Assembly: GCF_008933165.1 (NCBI RefSeq)
Contig: NZ_WBVQ01000002.1
Location: 767,569-831,568, forward strand
DNA length: 64,000 nt
DNA from: Phaeocystidibacter marisrubri
GTDB lineage: Bacteria > Bacteroidota > Bacteroidia > Flavobacteriales > Schleiferiaceae
Direction: 5' to 3'
Shown here: piece after piece, positions 18,701-28,169 of the stretch
How the letters are laid out: each line of letters starts with the position of its first letter
Position numbering within the stretch: the stretch's first letter is position 1
Notes under the pieces: model-generated
What the model saw: the letters and a program-made list of their open reading frames with translations, nothing else
Databases searched by the model: none
Told to the model about the DNA's origin: nothing
Position numbers and translations under genes: made by a program

Positions 18701-19759
18701 ATGCAGGAAGAAAATACAGAAGGCACTCCAAAAAAGGCTAAACGCTTTTTGTACAATCGGTACAGTAGAGAAGATTTGCAAAAGCGTCTGGACGCCGAAG
18801 AATTTAATCGTCGAACGGTATCGTTTTATCGCTATGTGATTATTGAAGATCCAGAGGCGATGCGTCATCGTCTATATGCAATGTGGGACGACCTAGGTTG
18901 TTTAGGTAGAATTTACATTGCTAGAGAAGGCATCAATGCGCAAATGAACGTCCCAGAGCACAATTGGGATCAATTCGTTCAGCAGCTATATGCGATGGAT
19001 GAATTCGCCAATGTACCCTTTAAGATTGCTGTTGAAGACGACGGAAAATCATTCTTGAAGTTAACCGTTAAAGTCCGCAATCAAATTGTAGCCGACGGTC
19101 TTGCTGAGGATGAATACGACGTTACCAATGTTGGCAGACACCTCACTGCTCGCGAATGGAATGAATTGATGGATTCTGGTGAAGCTATTGTGGTAGACAT
19201 GCGCAATCACTACGAAACTGAAATTGGCCATTTTGAAAATGCCATTTTGCCAGATGCGGAAACCTTCCGCGACGAGCTTCCAGAAGTACTCGATAAACTT
19301 CAAGGAGTTAAAGACAAGCCAATCCTGCTTTACTGCACTGGCGGCATCCGCTGCGAAAAAACCAGCGCTTACTTGAAGCACCACGGATTTGAAAATGTGA
19401 ACCAATTACACGGCGGCATCATCGACTACGCTCGTCAGTTGAAAGAAGAGGAACTTCCAAACAAATTCCACGGCAAGAACTTCGTGTTCGACGATCGCTT
19501 GGGAGAATCCATCTCACATGAAGTCATTTCGAATTGCCACCAATGTGGTCGCCCGTGCGACACTCACGTAAACTGTGCCAATCAAGCTTGTAACCTGCTC
19601 TTCATTCAATGTGAAGAGTGTGCAGAAAAGTTCGAGCATACTTGTGGAGATGAATGTCAGGAAATCATTCACCTTCCAGAAGAAGATCAAGAAGTGATTC
19701 GCAAAAAATGGGCTGCGGAAGGTCGCACCAAAAAGCGCTATCATAAGTCGGACTGCTAA
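18701..19759 (+). CDS. trhO: tRNA uridine(34) hydroxylase TrhO (rhodanese family)
   Basis: A 352-residue protein of the YceA/TrhO family, which forms 5-hydroxyuridine at the wobble position of certain tRNAs with oxygen. Visible are an N-terminal acylphosphatase-like domain with EGINAQMN, a rhodanese domain with the loop [16 protein letters not shown] holding the key cysteine, and a C-terminal cysteine-rich region ([30 protein letters not shown]). The ATG at 18701 lies just after the promoter. A terminator follows at 19785. Confidence 0.94.
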   Translation: MQEENTEGTPKKAKRFLYNRYSREDLQKRLDAEEFNRRTVSFYRYVIIEDPEAMRHRLYAMWDDLGCLGRIYIAREGINAQMNVPEHNWDQFVQQLYAMDEFANVPFKIAVEDDGKSFLKLTVKVRNQIVADGLAEDEYDVTNVGRHLTAREWNELMDSGEAIVVDMRNHYETEIGHFENAILPDAETFRDELPEVLDKLQGVKDKPILLYCTGGIRCEKTSAYLKHHGFENVNQLHGGIIDYARQLKEEELPNKFHGKNFVFDDRLGESISHEVISNCHQCGRPCDTHVNCANQACNLLFIQCEECAEKFEHTCGDECQEIIHLPEEDQEVIRKKWAAEGRTKKRYHKSDC

Positions 19760-19784
19760 CGCGGATTTCGACACCACCTACAAC

Positions 19785-19812
19785 AACCCCGGCTCATGAG
19801 TCGGGGTTTTTT
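19785..19812 (+). terminator. Terminator of trhO
   Basis: AACCCCG (19785-19791) pairs with CGGGGTT (19802-19808), with an inner CTCATGAG palindrome, followed by TTTTTT. It closely resembles the hairpin at 12-38. Confidence 0.85.
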
Positions 19813-19991
19813 AATTCCACTTCTCGTAGTTTTCTTTAACTTCCCTTCCTCTCAAACTCTCTCAATATGAATATTCAATTCACCACCTTTCTAGGACATC
19901 GTCTAGTCTCTCCAGATATCTGGCATTGATATGCCGCACCAACTCGCACTGCTTGTACTGCGTTATTTCATTAAAACCAACGCTCTTTTAA

Positions 19992-21653
19992 ATGAAGAAC
20001 CTTACTCTACTCGCGCTACTCACATTGGTGAGCACATTCCTATTTGGTCAAGGCTGGGTGCCAGACACCATCACTTTTGGAGACTCTTATTACATCATTG
20101 AACCCGACGGAACGCTTTTGTTGTTCGGTTCAAAAAACTCAACTTACGTTTATACAGAATCGCTTCACTTAGGTGGAATTGATGCAGGCGGAAATTTGCA
20201 TGTTTCTGCACAAACATATAAGCAAGACCGCGTCAATTTCTTTGCGGGCCCTATTTCCGGCGACCCTACATCCATGCTTCACTACGGAAGAACATGGACA
20301 GTAACTCAAAACATGATTGACAGCCTACGTCAAGGTTTGTACACCGTAGTTCCAGAAGCCATAGCCAACTGGCCGGCACACGGGAGACAACAATATGGAG
20401 AACCCTTCTACCTCGCTCCTTTTGTAGACATGGACAATAATGGATACTACAACACAGGTGGTGGAGACTATCCATTTATCAAAGGTGACATCACCACACT
20501 TACACTCTTTAATGATCAAAGTGTGATAGATAGCAGCAATGGTGACGTTGTTGGAGCCGATGGATACTTTATGTTCTACATGTACGACGAACCTGGGATT
20601 TCTGGTAGAACACTTTACCGAAGCGTTGTAGTGACCAACCGCTCCAACCACACTTATTCCGAAGCTTACTTGAGCATCTTTAATGATGCAGATGCAGGTG
20701 GACCTCAAGACGACCTCACTGGGACAGACATTGAAAGACACGCTATTTATTCGTACAACGCAGATGATCACGACTTGATGACGGCTCCCAAAGTTCCATA
20801 CTGCGGAACAGTGCTTCTAGAAGGTCCAACAGCAGATGCTGGTGATGGAGTTGACAATAACTGGGATGGTTGTATTGATGGTTTTGACCAAAGCGGGAAC
20901 TGTATTCCTGAAAACGCTTCCGCTGGACTATTGGAACGATTGACAATGACCAATAGCATGTATTACAATAACACAGGTGATCCAGTAAGCGGTAATTCCA
21001 GCATAAGAAATACCGACATCTACAACTACATGCGAAGTCTTTGGAGAACCGGAGATTCACTAAGGGCAGAGACTCCAAGCGGATTGTTCAATGTAAACAA
21101 TGGAGATGGTTACGAGCCCACTCCAAGTAGTCAGGCAGTTCGCTATGCGTATCCGGGGAATTCCCATTCTCCATCTTCTATTTGGGCACCCGACCAACCT
21201 ATCAACTGGTTTGAATCTCCGAGCAACCATGAAGACAAACGCGTACTTGCATCCATGGGACCCTTCACTTGGGAAGCGGGTGAAACCATCAACATTACTT
21301 CAGCTACTTTCTGGGGAAATGTAGATTCCGTTCAACACATCAATATCATTGATTCATTGACTAGTGATATTGACTCTATCCTTTACTCCTTGGTTTCAAA
21401 ACCACTTTCAGGTGCAGAATTTGAACGAGAACCTGTAGAGATGGAACTTCGTCAGGCGAGTGGACATTTGACTGTTCTTAATCCAAGTGATTTCGCCTAT
21501 GAATTGCAAGTCCTAAATGTTTCAGGTCAAATTTTGATGCGAAGCAATATCAGTGCTCATTCCGAAGCATTCTTGAATTGTGCTCACTTACCAATTGGCG
21601 TTTACCTCATTCGCACTAGCGATGGAGAGTGGACGGAAAAATGGATTAGATAA
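19992..21653 (+). CDS. Secreted protein with type IX C-terminal sorting region
   Basis: A 553-residue exported protein: signal peptide residues 1-19 ending FGQ, a large beta-rich body rich in Asn, Asp and Tyr, and a C-terminal about 80 residues that match the type A sorting region of the type IX secretion system (LTVLNPSDFAYELQVLNVSGQ, then IGVYLIR). A calcium-like DAGDGVDNNWDGCIDG stretch lies near residue 280. Such proteins reach the cell surface or medium. The molecular function of the body is unknown. Confidence 0.8.
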   Translation: MKNLTLLALLTLVSTFLFGQGWVPDTITFGDSYYIIEPDGTLLLFGSKNSTYVYTESLHLGGIDAGGNLHVSAQTYKQDRVNFFAGPISGDPTSMLHYGRTWTVTQNMIDSLRQGLYTVVPEAIANWPAHGRQQYGEPFYLAPFVDMDNNGYYNTGGGDYPFIKGDITTLTLFNDQSVIDSSNGDVVGADGYFMFYMYDEPGISGRTLYRSVVVTNRSNHTYSEAYLSIFNDADAGGPQDDLTGTDIERHAIYSYNADDHDLMTAPKVPYCGTVLLEGPTADAGDGVDNNWDGCIDGFDQSGNCIPENASAGLLERLTMTNSMYYNNTGDPVSGNSSIRNTDIYNYMRSLWRTGDSLRAETPSGLFNVNNGDGYEPTPSSQAVRYAYPGNSHSPSSIWAPDQPINWFESPSNHEDKRVLASMGPFTWEAGETINITSATFWGNVDSVQHINIIDSLTSDIDSILYSLVSKPLSGAEFEREPVEMELRQASGHLTVLNPSDFAYELQVLNVSGQILMRSNISAHSEAFLNCAHLPIGVYLIRTSDGEWTEKWIR

Positions 21654-22024
21654 AAAGAAGGAGGCCTTTTACATGTGTGAAAAGCCTCCTCAACGTCCAG
21701 CAGGTAGTGGAACGTGTAGGATGATCTCATTGTGAGGGGAGAGTAATGAGAAGACACTTTTCAGCTTCTTCAAGCATTCCCTGCTAAAATTACGCTCCAT
21801 CGACAAAAAGAGTTGGAAAAGCCCCAAATAATCAACTAGTTATGGACAGCCTGTGCATGCAATTCGTGCAGGATGATACATTACATCTCGAAGCATAGAC
21901 CTTTCCCTGAGATGTAGATTTTGACGTGATGGGATTTGATAGGACGAGAAATTGCACATGACATTCGTCATTTTCCGCCTTATGCAATTCGCTAACTTTG
22001 CATCCACAATTGAATCTCTATCCC
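21654..22024. other. Gene-free interval with several hairpins
   Basis: No gene seen. Inverted repeats lie at 21659-21664+21666-21670/21680-21690 (11 pairs, one bulge), 21693-21699/21708-21715, 21725-21731/21745-21751, 21850-21872 (short, with a bulge) and 21882-21889/21909-21916. None is followed by a clear T run. The HGD promoter occupies the right end. Confidence 0.5.
21993..22000 (+). promoter_or_regulatory. -7 box of the homogentisate dioxygenase gene
   Basis: TAACTTTG matches TAnnTTTG and is 24 bases before the ATG at 22025. Confidence 0.6.
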
Positions 22025-23179
22025 ATGCTTTACCATAAACTCGGAAAGATTCCTCACAAACGTCATACGGTTTTTGAAAAACCCAACGGCGGATTGTATT
22101 ACGAACAACTCTTCGGAACGGAGGGCTTCAGTGGGGTTTCTTCCTTACTCTACCACGTTCATCGTCCAACGATGATCAAACAAATTGGAGAAGCGGTTGA
22201 CGTCACTCCTACTGCAGCTGTTGAGAAGAACATCACTTCGCACATGTTGCGCGGTTGGGATGTGGCTCCAGCAAACGACTACCTAGAAAGTAGAAAGGTT
22301 GTTCTCTTCAACAACGACCTCAATATTACACTCGCTGCACCGAAGAGTGGTACTGGCGATTACTTCTATAAAAATGCAGATGCCGACGAGGTGATTTTTG
22401 TCCATAAAGGCAAGGGAAAACTTCGTACCATGGTAGGTAATCTAGAGTTCGGTTACGCAGATTACATCGTGATTCCACGAGGAATGATCTACCAAATCGA
22501 ATTCGAAACTGAAGATAACCGCTTGTTGATCACCGAGAGCTTTTCTCCTATCGTCACACCAAAGCGTTACCGCAACAATTTTGGACAATTGCTCGAGCAC
22601 AGCCCATTCTGCGAACGCGATTTCCGACTTCCAGAAGAGTTGGAAACCCACGACGAACTTGGAGAATTCAAGATGTACATCCGCAAGGAAAACACCATGC
22701 ACACTGTGATTTACGGTTCGCATCCGTTTGACGTAGTGGGGTGGGATGGTTACAACTTCCCGTACATTTTCTCTGCTCTCGACTTTGAACCGATTACAGG
22801 CCGCGTTCATCAACCACCTCCGGTTCACCAAACATTTGAAGGATGGAACTTTGTAATCTGCACATTCGCACCGCGTTTGTACGACTACCATCCGCAAGCC
22901 ATCCCTGCACCGTACAACCACAGCAACATTGACAGTGATGAAGTGTTGTATTATGTAGATGGTGACTTCATGTCGAGAAACCACGTAGAAAAAGGATTTA
23001 TCTCCCTTCACCCAGGTGGAATTCCTCACGGACCTCATCCTGGAGCTTACGAAAGAAGTATTGGACAGAAGGGCACTGAAGAGCTCGCTGTCATGATCGA
23101 CACTTTCAAACCGCTTAAGATTACACAGGAAGCTCTAAACATTGGCGAGAAAGATTACTGGAAGTCTTGGATCGAATAA
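22025..23179 (+). CDS. hmgA: Homogentisate 1,2-dioxygenase
   Basis: A 384-residue cupin-type, Fe(II)-dependent ring-cleaving dioxygenase converting homogentisate to maleylacetoacetate. The C-terminal domain holds His299 and Glu306 (NHSNIDSDE) and the HPGGIPHGPHPGAYE segment with His335, candidate iron ligands and the family hallmark. It is shorter than the eukaryotic enzyme, as usual for this bacterial group. The start at 22025 is preferred over a TTG at 21998 that overlaps the promoter. It lies 68 bases before HPPD, giving two successive steps of tyrosine breakdown. Fumarylacetoacetase is not in the window. Confidence 0.94.
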   Translation: MLYHKLGKIPHKRHTVFEKPNGGLYYEQLFGTEGFSGVSSLLYHVHRPTMIKQIGEAVDVTPTAAVEKNITSHMLRGWDVAPANDYLESRKVVLFNNDLNITLAAPKSGTGDYFYKNADADEVIFVHKGKGKLRTMVGNLEFGYADYIVIPRGMIYQIEFETEDNRLLITESFSPIVTPKRYRNNFGQLLEHSPFCERDFRLPEELETHDELGEFKMYIRKENTMHTVIYGSHPFDVVGWDGYNFPYIFSALDFEPITGRVHQPPPVHQTFEGWNFVICTFAPRLYDYHPQAIPAPYNHSNIDSDEVLYYVDGDFMSRNHVEKGFISLHPGGIPHGPHPGAYERSIGQKGTEELAVMIDTFKPLKITQEALNIGEKDYWKSWIE

Positions 23180-23212
23180 TTTTCCGTCCAACCACATCTT
23201 CTTACCTTTGAA

Positions 23213-23220
23213 TCTTCTTT
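23213..23220 (+). promoter_or_regulatory. -7 box of the HPPD gene
   Basis: TACCTTTG matches TAnnTTTG, 27 bases before the ATG at 23248, so HPPD can be transcribed separately from HGD. Confidence 0.55.
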
Positions 23221-23247
23221 ATTAATAAGGCTCAAGACTTTATACAT

Positions 23248-24387
23248 ATGGCAACAGATACTACAAGTCTACAGTTGGAAAAAATCTTCACAGATGCTGA
23301 AGATTTCCTTCCATTGAACGGAACGGATTACGTAGAACTTTATGTGGGTAACGCTAAGCAAGCGGCTCACTTCTATAAAACAGCTTTCGGTTTTCAAGGT
23401 GTGGCTTACGCCGGACTTGAAACTGGAGTGAAAGACCGTACTAGCTACGTTCTTCAACAAGGAAAAATTCGCCTTGTACTTACTTCTCCTTTGGGTGAAG
23501 GTGGTGAAATCAATGCGCACATCAACAAGCATGGCGACGGTGTTAAGAACGTTGCTCTTTGGGTTGATGATGCAGTGAAGAGTTTTAACGAAACCACTAG
23601 CCGAGGTGCTGAAGTTGCTTTTGAACCAAAAGTGATGGAAGACGCTAACGGTAAGGTTACTCTTTCAGCTATCAAAACATACGGAGAAACCGTTCACGTT
23701 TTTGTAGATCGCAGTCAATACGACGGTCCATTCCTTCCTGGATTCAAAAAGTGGGAAAGTCACTACCAGCCTACCGACGTAGGTTTGAAATACGTTGACC
23801 ACATGGTAGGCAATGTAGACTGGGGCGAGATGAACAAGTGGGTTGAATTCTACGCGAAAGTAATGGGATTTGCTCAGTTGGTATCGTTTGACGACAAAGA
23901 CATTTCTACCGAGTACACTGCCTTGATGTCTAAGGTAATGACCAACGGTAATGGTCGCATTAAATTCCCTATCAACGAACCAGCTGAAGGGAAAAAGAAA
24001 AGTCAGATTGAGGAGTACATCGACTTCTACAGTGGCGCAGGTGTTCAGCACATTGCTGTTGCTACGGATGACATCGTGAAAACGGTTTCAGCTATGAAAG
24101 ATCGCGGTGTTGAATTCCTTTATGTACCTGACACGTATTATGATGATTTGTTGGATCGCGTAGGTGACATTGATGAAGACGTTGCCATCCTTCGTGAGCA
24201 CGGCATCTTGGTAGACCGCGACGATGAAGGTTACCTTCTACAGTTGTTCACTAAGCCAGTTTCTGACCGTCCAACTCTATTCTTCGAAATCATTCAAAGA
24301 AAAGGAGCACAAAGCTTCGGTAAAGGAAACTTCAAAGCCCTTTTCGAATCTATCGAAAGAGAACAAGAAAGCAGAGGAACGCTTTAA
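23248..24387 (+). CDS. hpd: 4-hydroxyphenylpyruvate dioxygenase
   Basis: A 379-residue, two-domain VOC-fold Fe(II) dioxygenase that converts 4-hydroxyphenylpyruvate to homogentisate. The iron ligands are visible as His185 (YVDHMVGNV), His268 (GVQHIAVATDDI) and Glu347 (LFFEIIQRKG). The C-terminal gating helix GNFKALFESIEREQ is present. It sits directly after homogentisate dioxygenase and is followed by a terminator. Confidence 0.97.
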   Translation: MATDTTSLQLEKIFTDAEDFLPLNGTDYVELYVGNAKQAAHFYKTAFGFQGVAYAGLETGVKDRTSYVLQQGKIRLVLTSPLGEGGEINAHINKHGDGVKNVALWVDDAVKSFNETTSRGAEVAFEPKVMEDANGKVTLSAIKTYGETVHVFVDRSQYDGPFLPGFKKWESHYQPTDVGLKYVDHMVGNVDWGEMNKWVEFYAKVMGFAQLVSFDDKDISTEYTALMSKVMTNGNGRIKFPINEPAEGKKKSQIEEYIDFYSGAGVQHIAVATDDIVKTVSAMKDRGVEFLYVPDTYYDDLLDRVGDIDEDVAILREHGILVDRDDEGYLLQLFTKPVSDRPTLFFEIIQRKGAQSFGKGNFKALFESIEREQESRGTL

Positions 24388-24410
24388 TCCTTAAGCTTCT
24401 ATTGAATAGA

Positions 24411-24446
24411 AACCCTCAGATCGAAAGGTCTGGGGGTTTTGTTTTT
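24411..24446 (+). terminator. Terminator of the tyrosine-degradation genes
   Basis: AACCCTCAGATC (24411-24422) pairs, allowing wobble, with GGTCTGGGGGTT (24427-24438) around a GAAA loop, followed by a T-rich tail. Confidence 0.88.
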
Positions 24447-25040
24447 GTGAGTCTTTGGAGTCAGTGGAGTTCGTGAAGTCAAAGAACTTGTAGAGATAAA
24501 TTGACAAAGGAGATATACCCTCATGAATTCAGAACTATCACGTCATTTCCCCCATAAATTTCTAATACTTAAACTAATTCAAAGAAGATAAACGATAGTA
24601 TCGTCAAGGACCATATTACGTTTATTATTAGTGGGATCACAGTCCATCTGACTCTCTGCTTTCGACCAAGTTCAACGAGCCCATTTTCTAATTCCTGTAA
24701 ATGGTCATAAACATGTCCATCACTCTGTCGGATAATCGGTTTATCAAAAATTCCCCAACTTCTCAAGAGAATATCCAATGCAGCAAAACCGTAATCAACA
24801 TATTCACCCCCTCGGAATTCCGAATTGGAGACTTTGTATGGATTTCACAAGGGGTGCAAGACTAGATTTCAAAGAGTAAATCGTCCCGTATTTACTGATA
24901 AGGTTTCAGAGCGAGTAGGCGCAACCTTTAGGCTGACGAAAGGACTGAATTCGGATATTTCACCTCGCGTCTTCACCCCACAGGAATTCGTTTGCTTATA
25001 ACATGGGACTATCTATTCCGATCGGCGTGAAAGCTGATTT
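24447..25040. other. Gene-poor stretch with decayed-looking sequence
   Basis: No intact gene with a good start. It holds the possible gene remnant at 24569-24844 (minus), a near direct repeat (TTCACCCC plus GGAATTC at about 24803-24820 and 24972-24989), the palindrome CGGAATTCCG (24813-24822), and an inverted repeat AGTAAAT/ATTTACT (24875-24881/24890-24896). Confidence 0.45.
24569..24844 (-). pseudogene. Possible remnant of a small membrane protein gene
   Basis: An open frame of about 90 codons on the minus strand with coding-like composition (for example EYVDYGFAALDILLRSWGI) and a hydrophobic C-terminal segment ending in IFFELV. There is no ATG in frame; only a TTG at 24778 is available. 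This suggests a gene that lost its 5' part, or one with an unusual start. The family is unknown. Confidence 0.35.
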
Positions 25041-25514
25041 CTAGAAATCAACAAATATCTCTTCGCTTTCTACAATACCGGAACGATGACCCGCATCATC
25101 GATAAGTTCAAATTCCAGCATGACCGTATCGGTTGTGGCATCAGCTAAACCCACTTTGTAGGTGATGTATCCTTCAAGCACTTTGTTCTGTTGACCTTCA
25201 TCGGCAAGGTCTTTCAGGATACCCGACCAATCATACGCATACGCATAACCCGTATCGTATTTCTCAAATACTGAAACTTGAAAATTGAATTCTCCTGGAT
25301 CCAAATCATCTAAGCCTATATCTCCATCTCCATCGGTGAAATAAAGGCGAACAGCCGCATGCTCTAGAGGAAAATCGGGGTCTACTTCAGAACCTACAAG
25401 CTCGTAAGACTCATAGCGCAAAAACGGCTCGTCCGGAAAGTTCTTTCCGTCTTTACATGCGGTAGTACTCAACAGTACCCCCATGCTCAATATTCCGAGT
25501 ATCTTTGCTTTCAT
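25041..25514 (-). CDS. Small lipoprotein, function unknown
   Basis: A 157-residue protein with a signal ending in lipobox TTAC (Cys20). The mature part is very acidic, beta-rich and has the Asp/Gly-rich stretch FTDGDGDIGLDDLD, which could bind calcium. I recognise it only as a type of Bacteroidota lipoprotein; function is unknown. It is divergent from the LuxE-like gene, with 34 bases between the starts. Confidence 0.75.
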   Translation of the reverse strand: MKAKILGILSMGVLLSTTACKDGKNFPDEPFLRYESYELVGSEVDPDFPLEHAAVRLYFTDGDGDIGLDDLDPGEFNFQVSVFEKYDTGYAYAYDWSGILKDLADEGQQNKVLEGYITYKVGLADATTDTVMLEFELIDDAGHRSGIVESEEIFVDF

Positions 25515-25548
25515 AGTTCAGATAACGCATCACTAGGCCAAATCGTTT

Positions 25549-26541
25549 GTGATTCAACCCGACACTTTCAAAGATACACTTTTCAATAGGGCTACCGTAG
25601 ATTTTAACGGCACTGCCCTCGAGCTCTTCACGTATCAGGCCAAGTATTGTGAACCCTATGCGACCTTCCTTTCTGCGCTAAACATCGATCCAAAATCTAT
25701 TCAAAATTGGAGGGATATCCCCTGCCTGCCAATCGAGGCCTTCAAGAAACACGAAGTGAAATCGGGATCTTTTGAACCAGAAGTGATCTTTACAAGCAGC
25801 GGAACTACGGGCTCGCAAACGAGCAAACACTATGTGAAGTCGATGCAATGGTACCATCGTGTTTTTAAGGAGGCATTCCGCCTAACCTACGGCCCAGCTA
25901 AGGATTTTAGATGGCTTTGCCTACTCCCTTCTTATTTGGAAAGAGAAGGATCTTCACTCATTGAAATGGCGAAGACTTTTATCGATGAAAGCCCGTTTTC
26001 TGACAGTGACTTTTTTCTTAGAAACCATGATGAACTTCGCACTATTCTCAGTTCAGAGGATGCTGAAGAGATTCCAACCATACTTCTAGGTGTCAGTTTT
26101 GGATTGCTAGATTTTGCCGAAGAACGCAGCTTTCAACTTCCCAAGAGCGTCATTCTTATGGAAACAGGCGGAATGAAAGGGCGACGAGTTGAGATGATAC
26201 GTTCCGAACTTCATGACGAGTTGTCGAAACGATTGGGAGTAGCATTCGTCCATAGTGAATACGGAATGACAGAGATGATGAGTCAGGCATACAGCACAGG
26301 ACTCGGAGAATACACCACTCCGCCATGGATGAGGGTGAGTTTACGCGATCCGGCCGACCCGCTCAGCAAATCTGCTCCGGGTAAAACTGGGGGAATCAAC
26401 GTCATCGACTTGGCCAATGTAGACAGTTGTGCATTCATCGCCACGCAAGACCTTGGCAAGACGGAAAATGGAACAACATTCCATGTAATGGGTCGTTTTG
26501 ACGATAGTGATATCCGAGGCTGTAACCTTATGGTGCAGTAA
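25549..26541 (+). CDS. LuxE/PaaK-like acyl-protein synthetase (acyl transferase)
   Basis: A 330-residue protein of the LuxE-type adenylate-forming family. The motif FTSSGTTGSQTSKHYV (about residues 81-96) is the phosphate-binding loop, and HSEYGMTEMMSQ and the RFDDSDIRGCNL ending are also family-typical. These enzymes activate fatty or aryl acids; in Bacteroidota the substrate is unknown and there is no luciferase here. The start is GTG at 25549, which gives the expected N-terminus (QPDTFKDTLFN). Confidence 0.85.
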   Translation: MIQPDTFKDTLFNRATVDFNGTALELFTYQAKYCEPYATFLSALNIDPKSIQNWRDIPCLPIEAFKKHEVKSGSFEPEVIFTSSGTTGSQTSKHYVKSMQWYHRVFKEAFRLTYGPAKDFRWLCLLPSYLEREGSSLIEMAKTFIDESPFSDSDFFLRNHDELRTILSSEDAEEIPTILLGVSFGLLDFAEERSFQLPKSVILMETGGMKGRRVEMIRSELHDELSKRLGVAFVHSEYGMTEMMSQAYSTGLGEYTTPPWMRVSLRDPADPLSKSAPGKTGGINVIDLANVDSCAFIATQDLGKTENGTTFHVMGRFDDSDIRGCNLMVQ

Positions 26542-26593
26542 GATTATCCCCGTCTTATCAAGCTTCTCGAAGAGTTTTATTACTTTTCCATAA

Positions 26594-27388
26594 ATGTCAA
26601 TCTACACCAAGTTGAGCTCCAAATACACACTCCTCTTCCTCCTTACTACATTCTGTTTCACTGCACAGGCCCAGTTCATTAAAAACACTGGTGAAATCAA
26701 GGATGCTGTGGATGGAAAGACGCTTTTCACTCTTGAAGACAAAACCTTTATCTACGCTGAAGTGAGTGAACCACTCTGGTATGAAATCAGCAAGCGCGTT
26801 GTGTTTGACGTAGCTGGTTTAACTGCCGACAGTACGCTTTCTAAAGGAACGGTTTTGTACAACGACGATCTCGAACCCATTGGTGAAGTTCAAGCAGAAG
26901 TAGAAGTGATCCAGATTACACCTTATGACGGATTCCGAAAAGATGAATATCGAATTGGTATTGTTAAGGGATTCTGCTCCACTTTTGACACTTACACCAA
27001 CAGTCTGCCTGAAAGCGCCATTTCAGATGCCCTCGAAGGAAGAGGTCAACAAGCCCAATTGCTCAGTGAAGTGATGAGCCAATTTGATTGGGAGGAAGAA
27101 ACCTATGGACAGTATACTGCCTCTATCCTGAGAAATTATGATGAGAACAACTACGTTCGAAATGTTCCATTTAGAATCATCATTATTTGGCGGGGTTCGA
27201 ACATCATGGCAATACTTTCCCAAAAAGATTACATCGACGGAAATAAGTCGAAAGATCAAACTCGAATCATAGAAGAATCCGTTTACTGTACTTGGTTTCA
27301 GCGACCAAATGCACGGTTGTTGGAAGAGATCGAAAACATCGCTTTCGACTACATCAACTTTGATGAACCTGGAATCTCGGCACAGTAA
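26594..27388 (+). CDS. Exported protein, function unknown
   Basis: A 264-residue protein with a signal peptide (about residues 1-26, ending AQAQ) and an alpha/beta body with no recognised motif. It is followed after 37 bases by a PPC-domain protein gene, with which it may be coexpressed. Confidence 0.7.
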   Translation: MSIYTKLSSKYTLLFLLTTFCFTAQAQFIKNTGEIKDAVDGKTLFTLEDKTFIYAEVSEPLWYEISKRVVFDVAGLTADSTLSKGTVLYNDDLEPIGEVQAEVEVIQITPYDGFRKDEYRIGIVKGFCSTFDTYTNSLPESAISDALEGRGQQAQLLSEVMSQFDWEEETYGQYTASILRNYDENNYVRNVPFRIIIIWRGSNIMAILSQKDYIDGNKSKDQTRIIEESVYCTWFQRPNARLLEEIENIAFDYINFDEPGISAQ

Positions 27389-27425
27389 TTGGCTGCAAGC
27401 ACATATCTAATCTAAATCTAGCATA

Positions 27426-28115
27426 ATGAAGTCCACGATTTTATCTGCACTAGCCCTCCTCAGCGTTTCGACGGCGTTTGGACAAGTGACTACTGAAAAC
27501 GGATCACTCTCATCCGATGACCTAAAGAGAGAAAACACGTATTACTACGATGTTCATACGATTGAAGTAAAGAAGCCGCGTATCATTAAGGTGGCACTGA
27601 ATTCAGACGAATTTGACACCTACCTCATCGTTAAAACTCCTTCGGGAACGCAACTTGACAACGATGATTCTGAAGGAAGTAATAGCTATCTAGAAATCTT
27701 TGCTGAAGAACCGGGAACGTATACCATCTGGGCAAGCACCTACAATGAAGGCGCTGAAGGAAGCTATGAATTGGTCATCAACAAAAGTGGTGCAATTGAA
27801 ATCGAGCGCACAGAAGGACGAATTGACCCTCGCGACGAACAACTTCCGAAAGGAGAATATGTGGACACTTACAATCGTACAATCGACGTAGATAAGATGT
27901 TCAGTGTTCGTCTGAAATGCTATGGTTTTGATGGATACTTAGTGGTAACCTCACCATCTGGACAGATCTGGAGAAATGACGATGAAGGTGACGACTACCA
28001 CGTTTCTTTGGTAAGCGATCTATCTCCTGAAGCGGGTGAATGGAAAATTCAAGTAACAACTGTAGAAGAAGGTGAAGTAGGTGCCTATGATTTAGAAATC
28101 ATCACTGAAGAATAA
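27426..28115 (+). CDS. Exported protein with two PPC-like domains
   Basis: A 229-residue protein with a signal peptide (residues 1-19) and two similar beta domains (about 35-120 and 140-225). Each has the pattern seen in bacterial pre-peptidase C-terminal domains: YxVxS/DGYL-type strand, then SPSG or TPSG, then a DDE/DDS turn, then AGEWKIQVTT or PGTYTIWAST. There is no catalytic domain. A periplasmic or surface binding role is inferred. Confidence 0.78.
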   Translation: MKSTILSALALLSVSTAFGQVTTENGSLSSDDLKRENTYYYDVHTIEVKKPRIIKVALNSDEFDTYLIVKTPSGTQLDNDDSEGSNSYLEIFAEEPGTYTIWASTYNEGAEGSYELVINKSGAIEIERTEGRIDPRDEQLPKGEYVDTYNRTIDVDKMFSVRLKCYGFDGYLVVTSPSGQIWRNDDEGDDYHVSLVSDLSPEAGEWKIQVTTVEEGEVGAYDLEIITEE

Positions 28116-28134
28116 TCTTCACACCACCGCAGAT

Positions 28135-28169
28135 AAAAAAGGGCAGGCCTATGGGTTCTGCCTTTTTTT
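28135..28169. terminator. Bidirectional terminator
   Basis: GGCAG (28142-28146) pairs with CTGCC (28158-28162), flanked by A residues on the left and T residues on the right, so it can work for the plus-strand gene ending at 28115 and the minus-strand gene ending at 28168. Confidence 0.75.
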
